Shown here: in pieces, positions 9,256 to 18,616 of the stretch | Layout: each line of letters begins with the position of its first letter | Position numbering within the stretch: the stretch's first letter is position 1 | From: an uncultured Methylococcaceae bacterium | GTDB lineage: Bacteria > Pseudomonadota > Gammaproteobacteria > Methylococcales > Methylomonadaceae | Assembly: GCA_903866825.1 (NCBI GenBank) | Contig: CAIPPE010000170.1 | Location: 1 to 38,979 of the forward strand | Length of the DNA stretch: 38,979 nt | Reading direction: 5' to 3' | Made by a program: the position numbers and the translations under genes | Notes under the pieces: generated by a model | What the model was told of the DNA's origin: nothing | Database searches by the model: none | The model's input: only the letters and a program-made list of their open reading frames with translations

Positions 9256-10446
9256 TTACTCTATTATTGATGCAACAACGCCCGCACCGACTGTACGACC
9301 ACCTTCACGAATTGCAAAACGTAATCCATCTTCCATAGCGATCGGTGAAATCAATTTTACTTTTACAGAAATATTATCGCCAGGCATTACCATCTCTACG
9401 CCTTCTGGTAAATCAACCGCTCCAGTTACGTCAGTTGTTCTAAAATAGAACTGTGGACGGTATCCATTAAAGAAGGGCGTATGACGACCTCCTTCTTCTT
9501 TCGACAAGATGTATATTTCAGCATTGAAATGAGAATGCGGCTTAATTGTGCCCTTATGAGCCAATACCTGGCCACGCTCTACATCATCTCTTTTTGTGCC
9601 TCTTAACAACAGACCAACGTTATCACCTGCTTCACCTTGATCAAGTAATTTGCGGAACATTTCAACACCTGTTACAGTTGTAACAACAGTTTTTCTTATT
9701 CCAACAATTTCTACTTCTTGGCCAACTTTGATCACGCCGCGCTCAATACGTCCAGTTACCACTGTTCCACGACCTGAAATCGAGAAAACATCTTCAATCG
9801 GCATCAAGAATGCACCATCAACCGCTCTTTCTGGCAATGGAATATAGCTATCAAGTGCTTCTACCAATCTAACCACTGACGGCATTCCAATATCACTTTC
9901 ATCACCTTGCAATGCAAGCAACGCTGAACCTCTTACAATTGGCGTGTCGTCACCTGGAAATTCATACATATCCAGTAACTCTCTAAGCTCCATCTCAACC
10001 AGTTCGATCAACTCTTCGTCGTCAACCATATCGGCTTTGTTCAAAAACACAACCACATAAGGCACACCTACCTGTCTTGACAACAAGATGTGCTCTCTTG
10101 TTTGCGGCATTGGACCATCCGCTGCTGAACAAACTAAAATTGCTCCGTCCATTTGTGCTGCACCCGTGATCATGTTTTTTACATAATCAGCGTGACCTGG
10201 ACAGTCTACGTGAGCGTAGTGACGTGTTTCTGATTCATATTCAACATGCGATGTTGCAATGGTAATACCACGTGCTCTTTCTTCTGGCGCATTGTCAATT
10301 TGATCAAATGCCTTGACCGCTCCACCGTGCAATTTTGCCATTACTGTTGTCAATGCCGCAGTTAATGTGGTTTTGCCGTGATCAACGTGTCCAATTGTAC
10401 CTACGTTTACGTGGGGCTTACTACGTGAAAATTTTTCTTTAGCCAT
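9256..10446 (-). CDS. tuf: Elongation factor Tu
   Basis: EF-Tu delivers aminoacyl-tRNA to the ribosome in a GTP-dependent way. The 396-residue protein has the G1 loop GHVDHGKT (about residues 19-26), the switch region [13 protein letters not shown]3 [13 protein letters not shown]4 NKAD and G5 GSAL, followed by the two beta-barrel domains ([24 protein letters not shown] near the end). Upstream lie tRNA-Thr, tRNA-Gly and tRNA-Tyr, the arrangement known for tufB of gammaproteobacteria; downstream is rpsJ, the neighbour known for tufA. A single gene joining both contexts is unusual. Confidence 0.98.
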   Translation of the reverse strand: MAKEKFSRSKPHVNVGTIGHVDHGKTTLTAALTTVMAKLHGGAVKAFDQIDNAPEERARGITIATSHVEYESETRHYAHVDCPGHADYVKNMITGAAQMDGAILVCSAADGPMPQTREHILLSRQVGVPYVVVFLNKADMVDDEELIELVEMELRELLDMYEFPGDDTPIVRGSALLALQGDESDIGMPSVVRLVEALDSYIPLPERAVDGAFLMPIEDVFSISGRGTVVTGRIERGVIKVGQEVEIVGIRKTVVTTVTGVEMFRKLLDQGEAGDNVGLLLRGTKRDDVERGQVLAHKGTIKPHSHFNAEIYILSKEEGGRHTPFFNGYRPQFYFRTTDVTGAVDLPEGVEMVMPGDNISVKVKLISPIAMEDGLRFAIREGGRTVGAGVVASIIE

Positions 10447-10481
10447 GAGTTAATACCTAAATTACAATCGCAACACAATAT

Positions 10482-10557
<76 letters not shown>

Positions 10558-10571
10558 CTAATCTCAGAATT

Positions 10572-10645
10572 TGGAGCGGGTGATGGGAATCGAACCCACG
10601 TGATCAGCTTGGAAGGCTGGAGTTCTACCATTGAACTACACCCGC
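10572..10645 (-). tRNA. glyT: tRNA-Gly (anticodon TCC)
   Basis: A 74-base tRNA with encoded CCA on the minus strand. Acceptor arm GCGGGTG pairs with CACCCGC, the T arm contains GGTTCGATTCC, and the anticodon loop contains TCC, decoding GGA and GGG. It lies 14 bases from tRNA-Thr and belongs to the same transcript. Confidence 0.97.
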
Positions 10646-10665
10646 AGATTTTATTAAATTCAAGA

Positions 10666-10750
10666 TGGTGGAGGGGGGAGGATTCGAACCTCCGAAGGCA
10701 GAGCCGGCAGATTTACAGTCTGATCCCTTTGGCCGCTCGGGAACCCCTCC
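10666..10750 (-). tRNA. tyrT: tRNA-Tyr (anticodon GTA)
   Basis: An 85-base class II tRNA with encoded CCA and a long variable arm on the minus strand. The acceptor GGAGGGG pairs with CCCCTCC and the anticodon loop CTGTAAA contains GTA. It is the first gene of the tRNA-Tyr/Gly/Thr-tuf transcript and starts about 13 bases from the predicted transcription start. Confidence 0.97.
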
Positions 10751-10769
10751 TATATCGGGTAAGCTGAAC

Positions 10770-10798
10770 ATTATCTTTTATTAGAAAGCCTCTGTCAA
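10770..10798 (-). promoter_or_regulatory. Sigma70-type promoter for tRNA-Tyr/Gly/Thr-tuf
   Basis: On the minus strand a perfect -35 box TTGACA (10798-10793) is separated by 17 bases from a -10 box GATAAT (10775-10770), five of six matching consensus. Transcription would start about 13 bases before the tRNA-Tyr. This strength suits a stable-RNA and translation-factor operon. Confidence 0.85.
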
Positions 10799-10842
10799 CT
10801 TATTTATGAACAACTTTTAATTAACTTTCAATTGTACGCTTA

Positions 10843-11490
10843 GAGTCAAAAACCTCCGGCAAAGCCGGAGGCTTGAAAATGTGAACCGCTCAAAGCGGGT
10901 TAATTATTGCACCACCTAAAGGTGGTAGTACCTTAAAATAAATCGAGTTGATCTATTCGCTTGTCCTCTTCTTCTTGATACTTGATGTAATTTCTTACCG
11001 TTTCCTCATCCCTACCTACGGTAGACACATAATACCCTCTTGCCCAGAATTTCTGTCCAGTGAAGTTCTTTCTTCGTCCTGCATAAGTTCGTGCTATGGA
11101 TATCGCACTTTTGCCTTTGATAAATCCAACTACCTGCGACACTGAATATTTGGGTGGAATCATATTTGGGTGGAATCGAAATCAGTATGTGAACATGATC
11201 TGACATCAAATGCCCTTCCAAAATCTTACATTCCTTTTGAGATGCCAAATCTTTGAGCATTTCCCCCATATATTGTCTTAAGTCTCTATAGAGGCTCTTC
11301 CTTCTATATTTTGGAATACAGACTATATGGTACTTACATTCCCATTTCGCATGCTTTAAACTTTCTGGTGTATTCATCGTTTGTTTCCTTATCTTTTTTG
11401 AACTTTAGGCGGTTCACGGATAAGGAGACTTTCGATGATTCCTGTAATTGTCAAACTTTGTTAGTCCCCCAGCAGAGCTGGAGGTTTACT
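10843..11490 (-). mobile_element. IS200/IS605-family element with inactivated transposase
   Basis: The element contains one frameshifted tnpA and is bounded by subterminal hairpins rather than terminal inverted repeats, as is normal for IS200. The right-end hairpin has arms CCTCCGGC and GCCGGAGG (10853-10871, loop AAA); the left-end hairpin has arms CCAGC and GCTGG (11469-11481). Further small stem-loops lie at 10884-10901 and 10911-10926 just after tnpA. The outer edges are estimates to within about 10 bases because no target-site duplication is made by this family. It sits just upstream of the tRNA-Tyr promoter without interrupting it. Confidence 0.8.
10933..11377 (-). pseudogene. tnpA: IS200/IS605 transposase TnpA, frameshifted
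   Basis: TnpA of this family is a Y1 HUH single-strand transposase. The N-terminal part (from the ATG at 11377) has CKYHIVCIPKYRRKSLY and the HUH motif SDHVHILISIPPK; the C-terminal part, in another frame, has VVGFIKGKSAISIARTY, FWARGYYVSTVG and NYIKYQEEED with the catalytic tyrosine region. The break is a perfect 16-bp tandem duplication (11146-11161 and 11162-11177). Removing one copy joins SIPPKYSVSQVVGF in frame and gives a protein of about 140 residues, the family length. The second open frame starting at 11163 is a product of the duplication, not a separate gene. Confidence 0.9.
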
Positions 11491-11568
11491 TATGATTAAA
11501 TTAAAATGATAATTACTTTAACACCCTCATCTAATTATACAAAACCTTACTTGCATTTCTTCAACTAA

Positions 11569-12135
11569 TTAAGCATTTAATTTATTCATAACAGCAGCAA
11601 TATCACCTACAACCATCTGCTCCAAATAACGCCTACTGGAGTCAAATGCCCCAACCATTAACTCTAACTCATTTCTTGCAGGAGCCGTTAAAACAAAATC
11701 AGCAACCGATTTACCCAAAGCAGGACGACCAATACCGACTCTTAAGCGGTAAAAATCCTTAGAGTCCAAATGCGCTATAATATCTCTCAACCCATTGTGA
11801 CCAGCATGCCCCCCATCCCTTTTTAGCCTGACTACCCCAGGATTAAAATCCAGCTCATCATGCACAACCAGAATTTCATCAGGAAATAATTTGTAGTATC
11901 GACTAATCTTACCTACAGCTTGACCACTTCTATTCATAAAAGTATCCGGCTTCAACAATAAAACCTTTGTTTTTGCAATACTGACCTCAGCAAACAACCC
12001 CTGAAATTTTGACTGATATGACCAGACACACCCCAAGTCACTTACCAAACCATCTAAAAACAAAAACCCGGCGTTATGCCGGGTTTTTTCATACTGATCA
12101 CCTGGATTACCCAAGCCAACAATCAGTTTAATCAT
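11569..12135 (-). CDS. pth: Peptidyl-tRNA hydrolase
   Basis: Pth releases tRNA from peptidyl-tRNA dropped by ribosomes. The 188-residue protein has all the expected residues: N10 in GLGNPG, catalytic H20 in TRHNAGF, N68 in TFMNRSG, D93 in VHDELD and N114 in GHNGLRDI. It follows rplY by 19 bases on the same strand, a pair commonly adjacent in gammaproteobacteria. The codons for TRHNAG form a hairpin followed by a T-rich run on the coding strand (12089-12062), which could act as an internal attenuator. Confidence 0.97.
   Translation of the reverse strand: MIKLIVGLGNPGDQYEKTRHNAGFLFLDGLVSDLGCVWSYQSKFQGLFAEVSIAKTKVLLLKPDTFMNRSGQAVGKISRYYKLFPDEILVVHDELDFNPGVVRLKRDGGHAGHNGLRDIIAHLDSKDFYRLRVGIGRPALGKSVADFVLTAPARNELELMVGAFDSSRRYLEQMVVGDIAAVMNKLNA
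12062..12089 (-). terminator. Terminator-like hairpin inside the start of pth
   Basis: The arms ACCCGGC and GCCGGGT (12066-12072 and 12078-12084) pair perfectly around a five-base loop and are flanked by A and T runs, so the sequence has the form of an intrinsic terminator on both strands. On the coding strand it ends GTTTTTGTTTTT. It encodes conserved Pth residues, so selection on the protein could explain it; termination is only inferred. Confidence 0.45.
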
Positions 12136-12154
12136 TTAGTCAGCAGACCAAGAC

Positions 12155-12757
12155 TTAGCCAGCAGCTTCGTCTTTACTTGCTTTTGACGCCAATATTGAA
12201 ACTACTGGCAGATCATGTTCAGGACCTTGAGCAAGAGCTACAATTTCAATACCTTTTGGCAAAACAATATCGGACAAGTGAATAGTACCACCCACATCCA
12301 AACTAGCTAAGTTCACCTCAATAAATTCAGGTAAATCAGAAGGCAAGCATGCCACCTCAATATCCACTAAGGAGTGCGCAGCTATACCACCCTTCTTTGC
12401 ACCAACTGAAGTTGACTCATTAATAAAATGCAAAGGCACATGCACCTTAACCACACCAGACACATTAACTCTCAAGAAATCGAGATGCAAAATTTGGAAC
12501 TTGGCAGGATTACGCTGAACTCCCTTCAGAATAGCTTTTTCTGTTTTTCCATCAACAGTTACATCTAATACATGCGAATATACCGCCTCATGCGCAAGAT
12601 GCTTAATAACTTCATTATGGTTCAACACCAATAATTGAGGCTCACTTTCACCACCGTAAATTACTGCAGGCACATTACCTTGACGACGCGCACGTCTTGC
12701 TACGCCCGACCCTGATTGCCCTCTACTTTCGGCAACAAATTCAAATACATTCGACAT
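12155..12757 (-). CDS. rplY: 50S ribosomal protein L25/general stress protein Ctc (bL25)
   Basis: This two-domain L25 binds 5S rRNA. The 200-residue length marks it as the long CTC type, with an N-terminal L25 domain (about residues 1-95, RARRQGNVPAVIYGG, VQRNPAKFQILHLDFLRV) and a C-terminal TL5 beta domain (about 100-185, VPLHFINES, DIEVACLPSDLPEFIEVNL). It lies between prs and pth on the same strand. Confidence 0.96.
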   Translation of the reverse strand: MSNVFEFVAESRGQSGSGVARRARRQGNVPAVIYGGESEPQLLVLNHNEVIKHLAHEAVYSHVLDVTVDGKTEKAILKGVQRNPAKFQILHLDFLRVNVSGVVKVHVPLHFINESTSVGAKKGGIAAHSLVDIEVACLPSDLPEFIEVNLASLDVGGTIHLSDIVLPKGIEIVALAQGPEHDLPVVSILASKASKDEAAG

Positions 12758-12823
12758 CTTTCCTCACCATTTTTTGGAGTTTGCGCCCTATAAGCACATA
12801 CATTAAATTCTATTAATTGATCA

Positions 12824-13777
12824 CTAATCCACGTAAAGCGAACTAACTGATTCACCTACTGCGATACGCCTTATAGTTTCAGCCAACATTTCGGCAACAC
12901 TTAACTGCCTTATTCTTCCTGAATCAACAGCCTCTTGACTCAAAGGAATAGTGTCAGTAACAACCAATTCATCAAGCTCTGATCCATTTATATTTTTCAT
13001 TGCCGACCCTGACAAAACAGCGTGAGTACAGTAAGCAACAACTTTTAAAGCACCCTGCTTTTTTAGAGCAGTTGCGGCATGGCATAATGTACCAGCCGTA
13101 TCAACCAAATCATCGATCAATACACAAGTCCTGCCCTCAACATCACCTATGATATGCATTATCTCAGAAACGTTCGCTTTTGGCCTACGTTTATCAATAA
13201 TAGCCAAATCTGCATCATCAAGTCGCTTTGCAAGCGCTCTAGCCCTGACTACACCTCCCACATCAGGTGAAACAACAATCAGATCCTTATATTGCTGCCG
13301 CCACACATCACCCAAAAGAATCGGAGATGAATATACATTATCAACAGGGATATCAAAAAAACCCTGAATCTGGTCGGCATGCAAATCAACCGTCAAAATT
13401 CGATGAGCACCTGATTGCTCAATCATTTTTGCAACCAGCTTGGCGCTTATGGGGACCCTTGCTGATCGCGATCGTCTATCCTGCCGTGAATAACCATAAT
13501 AGGGCAACACCGCCGTGATTCGTGAAGCAGATGCTCGCTTTAAAGCATCAGTCATCACTAATAATTCCATTAAATTTTCATTTGTTGGAGAGCATGTTGG
13601 CTGAATGACGAATACATCCTTACCACGAACATTTTCTTCAATTTCAACCGCAATCTCGCCGTCACTAAACCTGCCGACGGTCGCCATACCCAAGCGCATG
13701 TTAAGCTTCTTAACTATACCATCCGATAGAGCAAGGTTAGCATTTCCAGAAAACACCATCATAGAGGTGTCATTCAT
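12824..13777 (-). CDS. prs: Ribose-phosphate pyrophosphokinase
   Basis: Prs makes PRPP from ribose 5-phosphate and ATP for nucleotide, histidine, tryptophan and NAD synthesis. The 317-residue protein has [27 protein letters not shown] (about residues 36-62), [26 protein letters not shown], the flexible-loop segment [13 protein letters not shown] and the PRPP-binding [17 protein letters not shown] (about 218-234). It is transcribed after tRNA-Gln and before rplY. Confidence 0.97.
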   Translation of the reverse strand: MNDTSMMVFSGNANLALSDGIVKKLNMRLGMATVGRFSDGEIAVEIEENVRGKDVFVIQPTCSPTNENLMELLVMTDALKRASASRITAVLPYYGYSRQDRRSRSARVPISAKLVAKMIEQSGAHRILTVDLHADQIQGFFDIPVDNVYSSPILLGDVWRQQYKDLIVVSPDVGGVVRARALAKRLDDADLAIIDKRRPKANVSEIMHIIGDVEGRTCVLIDDLVDTAGTLCHAATALKKQGALKVVAYCTHAVLSGSAMKNINGSELDELVVTDTIPLSQEAVDSGRIRQLSVAEMLAETIRRIAVGESVSSLYVD

Positions 13778-13816
13778 TCAAGCACTCCAATACGAAATTT
13801 AACTTAATGGATAAAA

Positions 13817-13891
13817 TGGCTGGGTCGCAAGGATTCGAACCTTGGTATGCGGAGATCAAAACCCCGTGCCTTACCGCTTGGCGACGACCCA
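13817..13891 (-). tRNA. glnU: tRNA-Gln (anticodon TTG)
   Basis: A 75-base tRNA with encoded CCA on the minus strand. It begins with the U-A type first pair usual for glutamine tRNAs (TGGGTCG ... CGACCCA), has a T arm GGTTCGAATCC, and an anticodon loop TTTTGAT giving TTG, which decodes CAA. It lies between ispE and prs, as in related gammaproteobacteria. The gene symbol is by analogy. Confidence 0.96.
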
Positions 13892-13907
13892 ATAATTATG
13901 ATATAAA

Positions 13908-14777
13908 CTAACCAGCTAACTTGGCATATAATGGGGACTTATTTAACCCCTTAGCCAGATAAACTTGCCACCCATTTAATTCGAGCGACTTATAAGCACT
14001 ATAAGCTAGTTCTTTCGATTCAAACTGCGCAAAAACACATGCGCCTGTCCCTGTTAATCTTGCTTCTGAAAACTCAGATAATGCCACTAAAGCATCTTTT
14101 ACAACCGAATATTGCTGACTGACTACTTCAACACAATCGTTATTATGCTGCCCTGCTATAAAGTCTGCTATTGTGATCGATTTACTATCGCGTGTCAAAT
14201 TTTTAGATGAAAAAATTTCTTTAGTATTAACATGACAGTCCGGCTTAATAACCACAACCCATTGCTCAGCTGGGGTAATTGCCTCCAGTTTCTCGCCAAC
14301 ACCTTCAGCCCAGGCCGAATAGCCGTAAACAAAAACAGGCACATCCGCCCCCAAAGACAAGCCCAACTCCATTAGCCTTTCCTTTGATAATTTTAAATCC
14401 CATATCTGGTTAAGCACCACCAAAACAGTTGCAGCATCTGAACTTCCACCCCCCAAACCACCGCCCATAGGTAAGTTTTTCTCCACTTCAATACAGACTC
14501 CTGCCGGATATCCTGTTTCAAGCTTCAATAAATTAGCGGCTTTGACTGTCAAATCCTCAATTTCAGGGACACCCGGAATCGGATTTAGCAACCTGACACG
14601 CCCATCATCAACAGGATAAAATATTATCCAGTCGCACAAATCTATAAACTGAAATACTGTTTGCAATAAGTGATAACCATCAGCTCTTTGCCCAACAATC
14701 CGCAACATCAGATTCAGCTTGGCCGAAGCCGGCCATTTTTCAGCCCACATTACTGAATTACTTTGTTTTAGCGTCAT
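13908..14777 (-). CDS. ispE: 4-(cytidine 5'-diphospho)-2-C-methyl-D-erythritol kinase
   Basis: IspE phosphorylates CDP-methylerythritol in the MEP pathway to isoprenoids. The 289-residue GHMP kinase has PASAKLNLMLRIVGQRADGYH (about residues 16-36), the ATP-binding LPMGGGLGGGSSDAAT (102-117), LGADVPVF with the catalytic aspartate (D145) and the GTGACVFA C-terminal motif. The ATG at 14777 overlaps lolB by 20 bases and has GGGGA upstream; an internal ATG at 14750 is possible but has no ribosome-binding site. Translation is probably coupled to lolB. Confidence 0.96.
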   Translation of the reverse strand: MTLKQSNSVMWAEKWPASAKLNLMLRIVGQRADGYHLLQTVFQFIDLCDWIIFYPVDDGRVRLLNPIPGVPEIEDLTVKAANLLKLETGYPAGVCIEVEKNLPMGGGLGGGSSDAATVLVVLNQIWDLKLSKERLMELGLSLGADVPVFVYGYSAWAEGVGEKLEAITPAEQWVVVIKPDCHVNTKEIFSSKNLTRDSKSITIADFIAGQHNNDCVEVVSQQYSVVKDALVALSEFSEARLTGTGACVFAQFESKELAYSAYKSLELNGWQVYLAKGLNKSPLYAKLAG

Positions 14778-15351
14778 TTAATCCCCACTGATCAATCATT
14801 AACTTTAGCTTGACCTGCTCATTTATTACAGAAACTTTACGCGGAAGCAGTTCATTATTAACGGCCTGCTCCTGTTTATATTCAATCAACCACCCTGACT
14901 GCACAAATCCATCAACTGTCAACACAAAAGAAGTTTTTGGCTCAGGCAAACCAACCACCCAATAGCGTAACGAACGAACAGGGACAGCAAGCCCTAACTG
15001 CTGATTAATAAATTCTTCTGGCTGCTTTGATGCCAACACCTTGCCATCTCCTCGATCTATAACCACCTCATCCTTAGAGAGCCTTACCATCGTTGAACCC
15101 TGACCTAATGGACCCGACAACTTAATTTCATCACCATCTGCCTCATGAGTCCAGGCAATACTGGCTTGCCATGCATCTTTTTTTCCTGTCAGCGCTAATC
15201 GCCCCCTAAAAGACCAATGATCCAGATGATATAAATGCTTTTTTGCTGATTTTGAGTACTTAACGCCTTCATCTACTTGTGCTGTTGAACAAGCAGTCAT
15301 TACCAGGAAAACCATCCCGAGACTTAACCACCTCCATTGACTATTCAGCAT
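14758..15351 (-). CDS. lolB: Outer-membrane lipoprotein LolB
   Basis: LolB receives lipoproteins from LolA and inserts them into the outer membrane. The 197-residue sequence begins with a lipoprotein signal ending LVMTAC (C21 lipidated) and contains WSFRGRLALTGKKDAWQASIAW, KLSGPLGQGSTMVRL and the late VPVRSLRYWVVGLPEP segment, all LolB features. It starts two bases after the TPR lipoprotein stop and overlaps ispE. Confidence 0.94.
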   Translation of the reverse strand: MLNSQWRWLSLGMVFLVMTACSTAQVDEGVKYSKSAKKHLYHLDHWSFRGRLALTGKKDAWQASIAWTHEADGDEIKLSGPLGQGSTMVRLSKDEVVIDRGDGKVLASKQPEEFINQQLGLAVPVRSLRYWVVGLPEPKTSFVLTVDGFVQSGWLIEYKQEQAVNNELLPRKVSVINEQVKLKLMIDQWGLNDAKTK

Positions 15352-15353
15352 AA

Positions 15354-17099
15354 CTATTTTTTATCCTTCACTACCCTATGTTTAAAATCCAAAAGAAACT
15401 CATCGTCTGGAGCGCTTTGTAATGCTTTATTAACTATTTTTTCAGCCTCTTCCTTTCTTCCCAACCCCCAAAGCACTTCGGCAAGATGCGCAGCAATTTC
15501 ATTTTCATGCTGCTTGTTATAAGCTTTTTCTAAATAACCCAACGCCTTTACCAGATCACCCCGTTTAAATTGCAACCACCCATAACTATCAATAACAACC
15601 GCTTCATCAGGAGCTAAACTAAGGGCCTTTTCGAGATACTTTTCTGCATCAGCGTATCGACTTGCATTGGTTAGCAAGGTATACCCCAAAGCATTCAAGG
15701 CCTCTACATTATCGGGATCGAGAGATAACAGTTTTTTCAGGTCCGCCTCGATAACTTCATTCTTACCCAATCGTCCAGCCATTAAGGCCCTCGTATAAAG
15801 AAGATCTTTCTGATCATGAAATTCTGCCAATCCAATATTTAATAAATTATATGCCTTATCGTATTGCTTTTGCTGACTCAGCAATTCAACCTGAACCAAT
15901 ATCAACCGTGGCTTTTGCTTAGGAAATTTTGTTTGTAAAAGACTTAACCTTGATCCTGCCTCATCCAACTGATTATCTTTCTGTAGCAATGAAACTGACG
16001 ATATAGATGCATCAAAAACATAAGGCCCATCAATTACTTTATCAAACCAGCCTAATGCTTTTTTCAAGTGCCCTTGCTTTTCTTCTATCTTCCCCAAATA
16101 AAAATACGCCTGATATTTCCACTCAGGCTGATCAACCAATCGCTTAAAAACATCTTCAGCTTCTTTGTCCTGATTCAATTGCATATAGATTAAACCTATT
16201 GCAAAATGACTCTCAGCATCTTTAGGGTTCTTTGCAACAACTTTTTGATAAACTTCAATTGCCTCTTTATACTCTTCAGTTTTAATTAAAACCTGAGCAA
16301 ACATTTTGCTGATTCTGCTGCTCTCTGGATACTTTAACGTGGCCTCTTTCAAAAGTATTTTTGCTTTCTTTAAATCACCTGAAAATATTTCAATCTGCGC
16401 CCTGAAGATAAGCGCCTTATCCCAATCAGGTCTCAATGTTAACGCCTGCTGTATTTTTGCTAGCGCCAATTTCTTATCTTTTTTCTGAGCCGCCAGCATG
16501 GACTGCACAAAATATAACTCTGCGTTATCAGGATGCAGCTTTAACAGCTCATCCAAAGCATCATAAGCAACATCGATCTTTCCTTCCTTCTGCAAGGTTC
16601 CAGCCAACTCCAGCAAAACTGTTTCAAAGCCCGCCGGATCCGATGTTAACAACACATTCAAATGCTGAGCAGTGGCCGACTTATCATCTGCCTTTAATGA
16701 ATATAACGCGGCCATTTTTCTAACCGCCGGATTCTTTGGATCCTGTTTCAACCATAGCGCCAAAGCTTCATTTGTTTTACTCGTATTTTTGACATACATG
16801 GCAATCATAACCGCTCGCTCCGAATACTTCGGATTTTGCGTGCGCTTAGCTGCGGTCATATAACCATCAAACGCAACATCGTATTGCCCTCGCTGACCGG
16901 CAAGCTCTGCCGTCATCAAAATATAAAGAACATCTGGCTCAATAGATGTTTTTGATTCATTTTGCTGATCTTTGCCTTTGATCTCAGCAGAGTCAGCAGG
17001 CACAATCACTTCTTTTGAATCAATAGGTGTCCCTGCGAACTTGGCGCAACTATTAAGTAAAACGAAGGCTGTTAGTAAAAGTAATCTAAAAATTAACAC
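15354..17099 (-). CDS. TPR-repeat lipoprotein
   Basis: The 581-residue protein begins with a lipoprotein signal peptide ending LLNSC (C18), so it is probably anchored to a membrane and faces the periplasm. The rest is a long series of tetratricopeptide repeats from about residue 55 to the end (for example AYDALDELLKLHPDNAELYF, AIEVYQKVVAKNPKDAESHF, AEKYLEKALSLAPDEAVVID, ALGYLEKAYNKQHENEIAAH). Such a TPR protein next to lolB is conserved in pseudomonads and relatives (PA4667-like). A partner or exact role cannot be read from the sequence; scaffolding of an envelope process is inferred. It is divergent from hemA. Confidence 0.9.
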   Translation of the reverse strand: MLIFRLLLLTAFVLLNSCAKFAGTPIDSKEVIVPADSAEIKGKDQQNESKTSIEPDVLYILMTAELAGQRGQYDVAFDGYMTAAKRTQNPKYSERAVMIAMYVKNTSKTNEALALWLKQDPKNPAVRKMAALYSLKADDKSATAQHLNVLLTSDPAGFETVLLELAGTLQKEGKIDVAYDALDELLKLHPDNAELYFVQSMLAAQKKDKKLALAKIQQALTLRPDWDKALIFRAQIEIFSGDLKKAKILLKEATLKYPESSRISKMFAQVLIKTEEYKEAIEVYQKVVAKNPKDAESHFAIGLIYMQLNQDKEAEDVFKRLVDQPEWKYQAYFYLGKIEEKQGHLKKALGWFDKVIDGPYVFDASISSVSLLQKDNQLDEAGSRLSLLQTKFPKQKPRLILVQVELLSQQKQYDKAYNLLNIGLAEFHDQKDLLYTRALMAGRLGKNEVIEADLKKLLSLDPDNVEALNALGYTLLTNASRYADAEKYLEKALSLAPDEAVVIDSYGWLQFKRGDLVKALGYLEKAYNKQHENEIAAHLAEVLWGLGRKEEAEKIVNKALQSAPDDEFLLDFKHRVVKDKK

Positions 17100-17356
17100 A
17101 GGGAATCCTATTTATTACTCAATATAGATATAGATGATAGATTATCATAAAAAAACTGTCGATTTAGACAACTGATTTATTCCAGGCTTGGATACAGTTA
17201 TTATATTTCTTAAAATTTGACTACATAATATACCGTCAAGACTATTAAAAGCTATGACGTTAAAAGGTAAAATGCCAGACAATAGTTAAAAAAATTATTA
17301 TCTTTGTTAAGATAGCATGTATTTTCCACAAAACCGACCTAACGATAACCCAGACT
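17100..17356. other. Divergent intergenic region between TPR lipoprotein and hemA
   Basis: This 257-base AT-rich stretch must carry promoters for both directions. AT-rich -10-like hexamers are present on both strands, but none is paired with a convincing -35 box, so I do not call an individual promoter. No RNA gene or clear hairpin was seen. Confidence 0.5.
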
Positions 17357-18616
17357 ATGACTTTTCTTGCTGTAGGGATTAATTACAATACCGCACCGGT
17401 TTCTATCCGGGAGCGCCTGTCATTCCCTGCTGAGATACTTGAATCATCTTTAAAGGATTTACTACGCGTCAAGGATATTCGAGAAGCGGCAATTCTTTCT
17501 ACCTGTAATCGTACCGAATTTTATTACACCGCCAACACAGCGAATCAACAAAACCTGATTGAGTGGGTCGCACAGAATAAACAAATTAGTCCCGCCGACT
17601 TTGCCCCCTACCTGTACTACCACACCGATCGATCCGTATACCGCCATATATTTAGAGTGGCCTGTGGTCTCGATTCAATGGTTTTAGGTGAACCTCAAAT
17701 CCTTGGCCAAATGAAAACTGCCTACCAGGCGGCTTACGATGCAGGCACACTTGGCAAACGTTTAGGTAAATTATTTCAACATACCTTTACGGCCGCCAAA
17801 AAAGTACGAACAGACACCGCAATAGGTTCCAGCCCGGTATCCATTGCCTTTGCTGCCGTACAATTGGCACAACAAATATTTGATAACCTGAGTCAACAGA
17901 CTGCCCTGCTTATTGGTGCGGGTGAAACGATAGAACTCACTGCACGTCATTTATCCCAACAAGGCATCGGGCGTATCATTATCGCTAATCGCACCTTTGA
18001 TAAAGCGCATGCCCTCGCCATGCAATTTAATGGCTATGCCATTGACTTATCCGAATTACCCATGCATTTGTCTGAAGCAGACATCGTTATATCATCAACA
18101 GCCAGCCAACTACCCATTCTTGGTAAAGGTCGCGTTGAAAGCGCCCTTAAAAAGCGTAAACACAAACCCATGTTTATGGTTGACCTTGCTGTGCCCAGAG
18201 ACATTGAAGCCGAAGTAGAACAACTTGCAGACGTCTATCTTTATACCGTCGATGATCTTCAAAATACCATAGACCAAAACATGAACTCTCGCCGCTTAGC
18301 GGCAGAACAGGCTGAGGAAATCATTGATACTCAAGTTGATTATTTCCTGGCCTGGCTACGCGCCCAAAGCGCACAATCAACCATCCTTGAGTTTCGCAAT
18401 CAAGCCGAACAATCGAGAGATGACGCGTTACAAAAGTCACTCATACAACTTAAAAATGGCGCACCACCAGAAGAAGTAATTAACCGACTGGCCCATACAC
18501 TGACCAATAAGCTCATACATATACCTAGCACACAAATCAGAGCAGCCGCTGAAAACGAGCGTCACGACATCATTAACGCTGCCCGCGAAATCTTTAAATT
18601 ACCTACATCTAAATGA
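17357..18616 (+). CDS. hemA: Glutamyl-tRNA reductase
   Basis: HemA reduces glutamyl-tRNA to glutamate-1-semialdehyde, the first committed step of the C5 haem pathway. The 419-residue protein has the catalytic cysteine C50 in LSTCNRTE, the [17 protein letters not shown] substrate-binding segment (about residues 104-120), the NADPH domain around [16 protein letters not shown] and a C-terminal dimerisation helix region with [16 protein letters not shown]. Its stop overlaps the start of prfA (ATGA), as in many gammaproteobacteria. Confidence 0.97.
   Translation: MTFLAVGINYNTAPVSIRERLSFPAEILESSLKDLLRVKDIREAAILSTCNRTEFYYTANTANQQNLIEWVAQNKQISPADFAPYLYYHTDRSVYRHIFRVACGLDSMVLGEPQILGQMKTAYQAAYDAGTLGKRLGKLFQHTFTAAKKVRTDTAIGSSPVSIAFAAVQLAQQIFDNLSQQTALLIGAGETIELTARHLSQQGIGRIIIANRTFDKAHALAMQFNGYAIDLSELPMHLSEADIVISSTASQLPILGKGRVESALKKRKHKPMFMVDLAVPRDIEAEVEQLADVYLYTVDDLQNTIDQNMNSRRLAAEQAEEIIDTQVDYFLAWLRAQSAQSTILEFRNQAEQSRDDALQKSLIQLKNGAPPEEVINRLAHTLTNKLIHIPSTQIRAAAENERHDIINAAREIFKLPTSK

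Noticed and set aside
10933-11163. Separate 76-residue protein-coding frame in the IS element
   Set aside because: It is the C-terminal half of the transposase, and its apparent start codon was created by the 16-bp duplication.
15337-17099. Plus-strand frames inside the TPR gene (for example 16436-16723)
   Set aside because: They are antisense shadows without ribosome-binding sites; the minus-strand TPR protein is clearly the real gene.
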